From Acidimicrobiaceae bacterium (GTDB lineage: Bacteria; Actinomycetota; Acidimicrobiia; Acidimicrobiales; MedAcidi-G1), in contig PACE01000025.1 in the NCBI GenBank assembly GCA_002699725.1, forward strand, positions 9,120-17,025: 7,906 nucleotides of DNA. Reading direction: 5' to 3'. Made by a program: the position numbers and the translations under genes. Below the pieces are notes generated by a model. It was not told where the DNA came from and searched no databases. It saw only the letters and a list, made by a program, of their open reading frames with translations. Positions 7,131 to 7,906 of this stretch are shown in pieces. Positions within the stretch are counted from its first letter, which is position 1. The number at the start of each line of letters is the position of its first letter.

Positions 7131-7906
7131 GGACGGCTCACCGGGTCGGTCCGCTCGAGGACGCGTAGGCGGGCGCTGGTTGCCCGTCGGTTGCGGGCCT
7201 GTTCCGCCTCGTCGGGCCGGTGGGCACCACGACGGGGGATGCGGGCGATCGACACGGACCCGCAACCGCAGGGAAGTCGGGCCGGGCACATACACCCACC
7301 CGTCGCTGCCCAGTCGAAGCGCTCCTTCACGATCCGGTCCTCGCCGGAGTGGTAGGCCAGGACCACTCCCCGACCACCGACCACCAGTCGCTGGACCGCT
7401 AGGTCGAGGGTGCCGGGCAGTTGGGCCAACTCGTCGTTGACCTCGATCCGCAGGGCCTGGAAGGTCCGCTTGGCCGGATGCCCGCCACGGCGTCGGGCCG
7501 GGGCCGGGATGGCCTCACGGACGAGGCCCGCCAACTCGACGGTGTCGCTGACGGGACGGGCCGCGACAACTGCCGCAGCGATCCGGCGCGCGTACCTCTC
7601 GTCGCCGTGGGTCCGGAGTACCGCAGCGAGGTCGGACTCTGCATAGCCGTTGACGACGTCGTCCGCTATCAGGCCCTGGCGCTGATCCATCCGCATGTCG
7701 AGCGGTCCGGGTTCGCGATAACTGAAGCCGCGGTCCGGACGATCGAGTTGCGGTGACGACACACCGAGGTCGAACAGGAAGCCGGCGAGGCACTCCTGAC
7801 CGAGTTCGTCCTCGAGGACCGTGCCGAGGTCACCGAAGGCTGCGCGCACGAGGCGGACGCGCTCACCGAAGGGAGCAAGACGCAGGCCGGCGGCCCCGAT
7901 GGCGTC
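7127..7906 (-). CDS. rsmH: RsmH (MraW), 16S rRNA cytosine-1402 N4-methyltransferase (5' end cut off)
   Basis: S-adenosylmethionine-dependent methyltransferase that modifies C1402 in the decoding centre of 16S rRNA, usually the first or second gene of the dcw cluster. The frame is open from the right edge, giving 259 residues plus stop; roughly 50-60 N-terminal residues, including the glycine-rich SAM-binding loop, are outside the window. A GTG at 7849 is only an internal codon: homology continues upstream of it (DAIGAAGLRLAPFGERVRLV). Numbering from the first visible residue, motifs are LFDLGVSSPQLD (44-55), GPLDMRMD (67-74), HPAKRTFQALRIEVNDEL (143-160) and HSGEDRIVKERF (186-197). A cysteine-rich stretch, GCMCPARLPCGCG (204-216), follows, with CxC pairs as in actinobacterial homologues. 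The C-terminus has the usual RATSARLRVLERT. The stop overlaps the ftsL-like start (ATGA). Confidence 0.96.
   Translation of the reverse strand, partial: DAIGAAGLRLAPFGERVRLVRAAFGDLGTVLEDELGQECLAGFLFDLGVSSPQLDRPDRGFSYREPGPLDMRMDQRQGLIADDVVNGYAESDLAAVLRTHGDERYARRIAAAVVAARPVSDTVELAGLVREAIPAPARRRGGHPAKRTFQALRIEVNDELAQLPGTLDLAVQRLVVGGRGVVLAYHSGEDRIVKERFDWAATGGCMCPARLPCGCGSVSIARIPRRGAHRPDEAEQARNRRATSARLRVLERTDPVSRP

Noticed and set aside
7131..7295. A possible 55-residue N-terminal extension of the FtsL-like protein
   Set aside because: It overlaps the conserved C-terminal region of rsmH and is Arg/Pro-rich shadow sequence; the ATGA overlap start gives a normal FtsL size.

Overview
This window is a continuous, GC-rich piece of a bacterial division and cell wall (dcw/mra) gene cluster. 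Every gene is on the minus strand. In transcription order, from high to low coordinates, it holds: rsmH (mraW; 5' end cut by the right window edge), an ftsL-like gene, ftsI (PBP3-type transpeptidase), murE, mraY, murD and ftsW (3' end cut by the left window edge). No RNA gene, mobile element, CRISPR array, internal promoter or terminator is visible. There is essentially no intergenic DNA: five of the six junctions are 4-base ATGA or GTGA stop/start overlaps, and the sixth has a single base between stop and start.

The high GC content, the gene order, an FtsL of the short coiled-coil type, an FtsI without PASTA repeats, and Actinobacteria-like motif variants (GDTGSL and MAPVHHHFE in MraY, the Cys-containing tail of RsmH) suggest a high-GC actinobacterium, perhaps of the Acidimicrobiia. 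This placement comes from remembered family features and not from a search. MurE carries the DNPR motif associated with meso-diaminopimelate, so the predicted peptidoglycan is DAP-type.

The genes act together. MurE and MurD are cytoplasmic ligases that build the UDP-MurNAc peptide. MraY moves the finished phospho-MurNAc-pentapeptide onto undecaprenyl phosphate. FtsW (glycan polymerase) and FtsI (transpeptidase) assemble septal wall, with FtsL as their small membrane partner. RsmH methylates 16S rRNA and is the usual leading member of this cluster.

The main departure from the textbook order is that murF is missing from its usual slot between murE and mraY. Those two genes overlap by four bases there, so there is no room for even a remnant. 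I found no evidence of a novel system; the window otherwise looks like a conserved housekeeping region.
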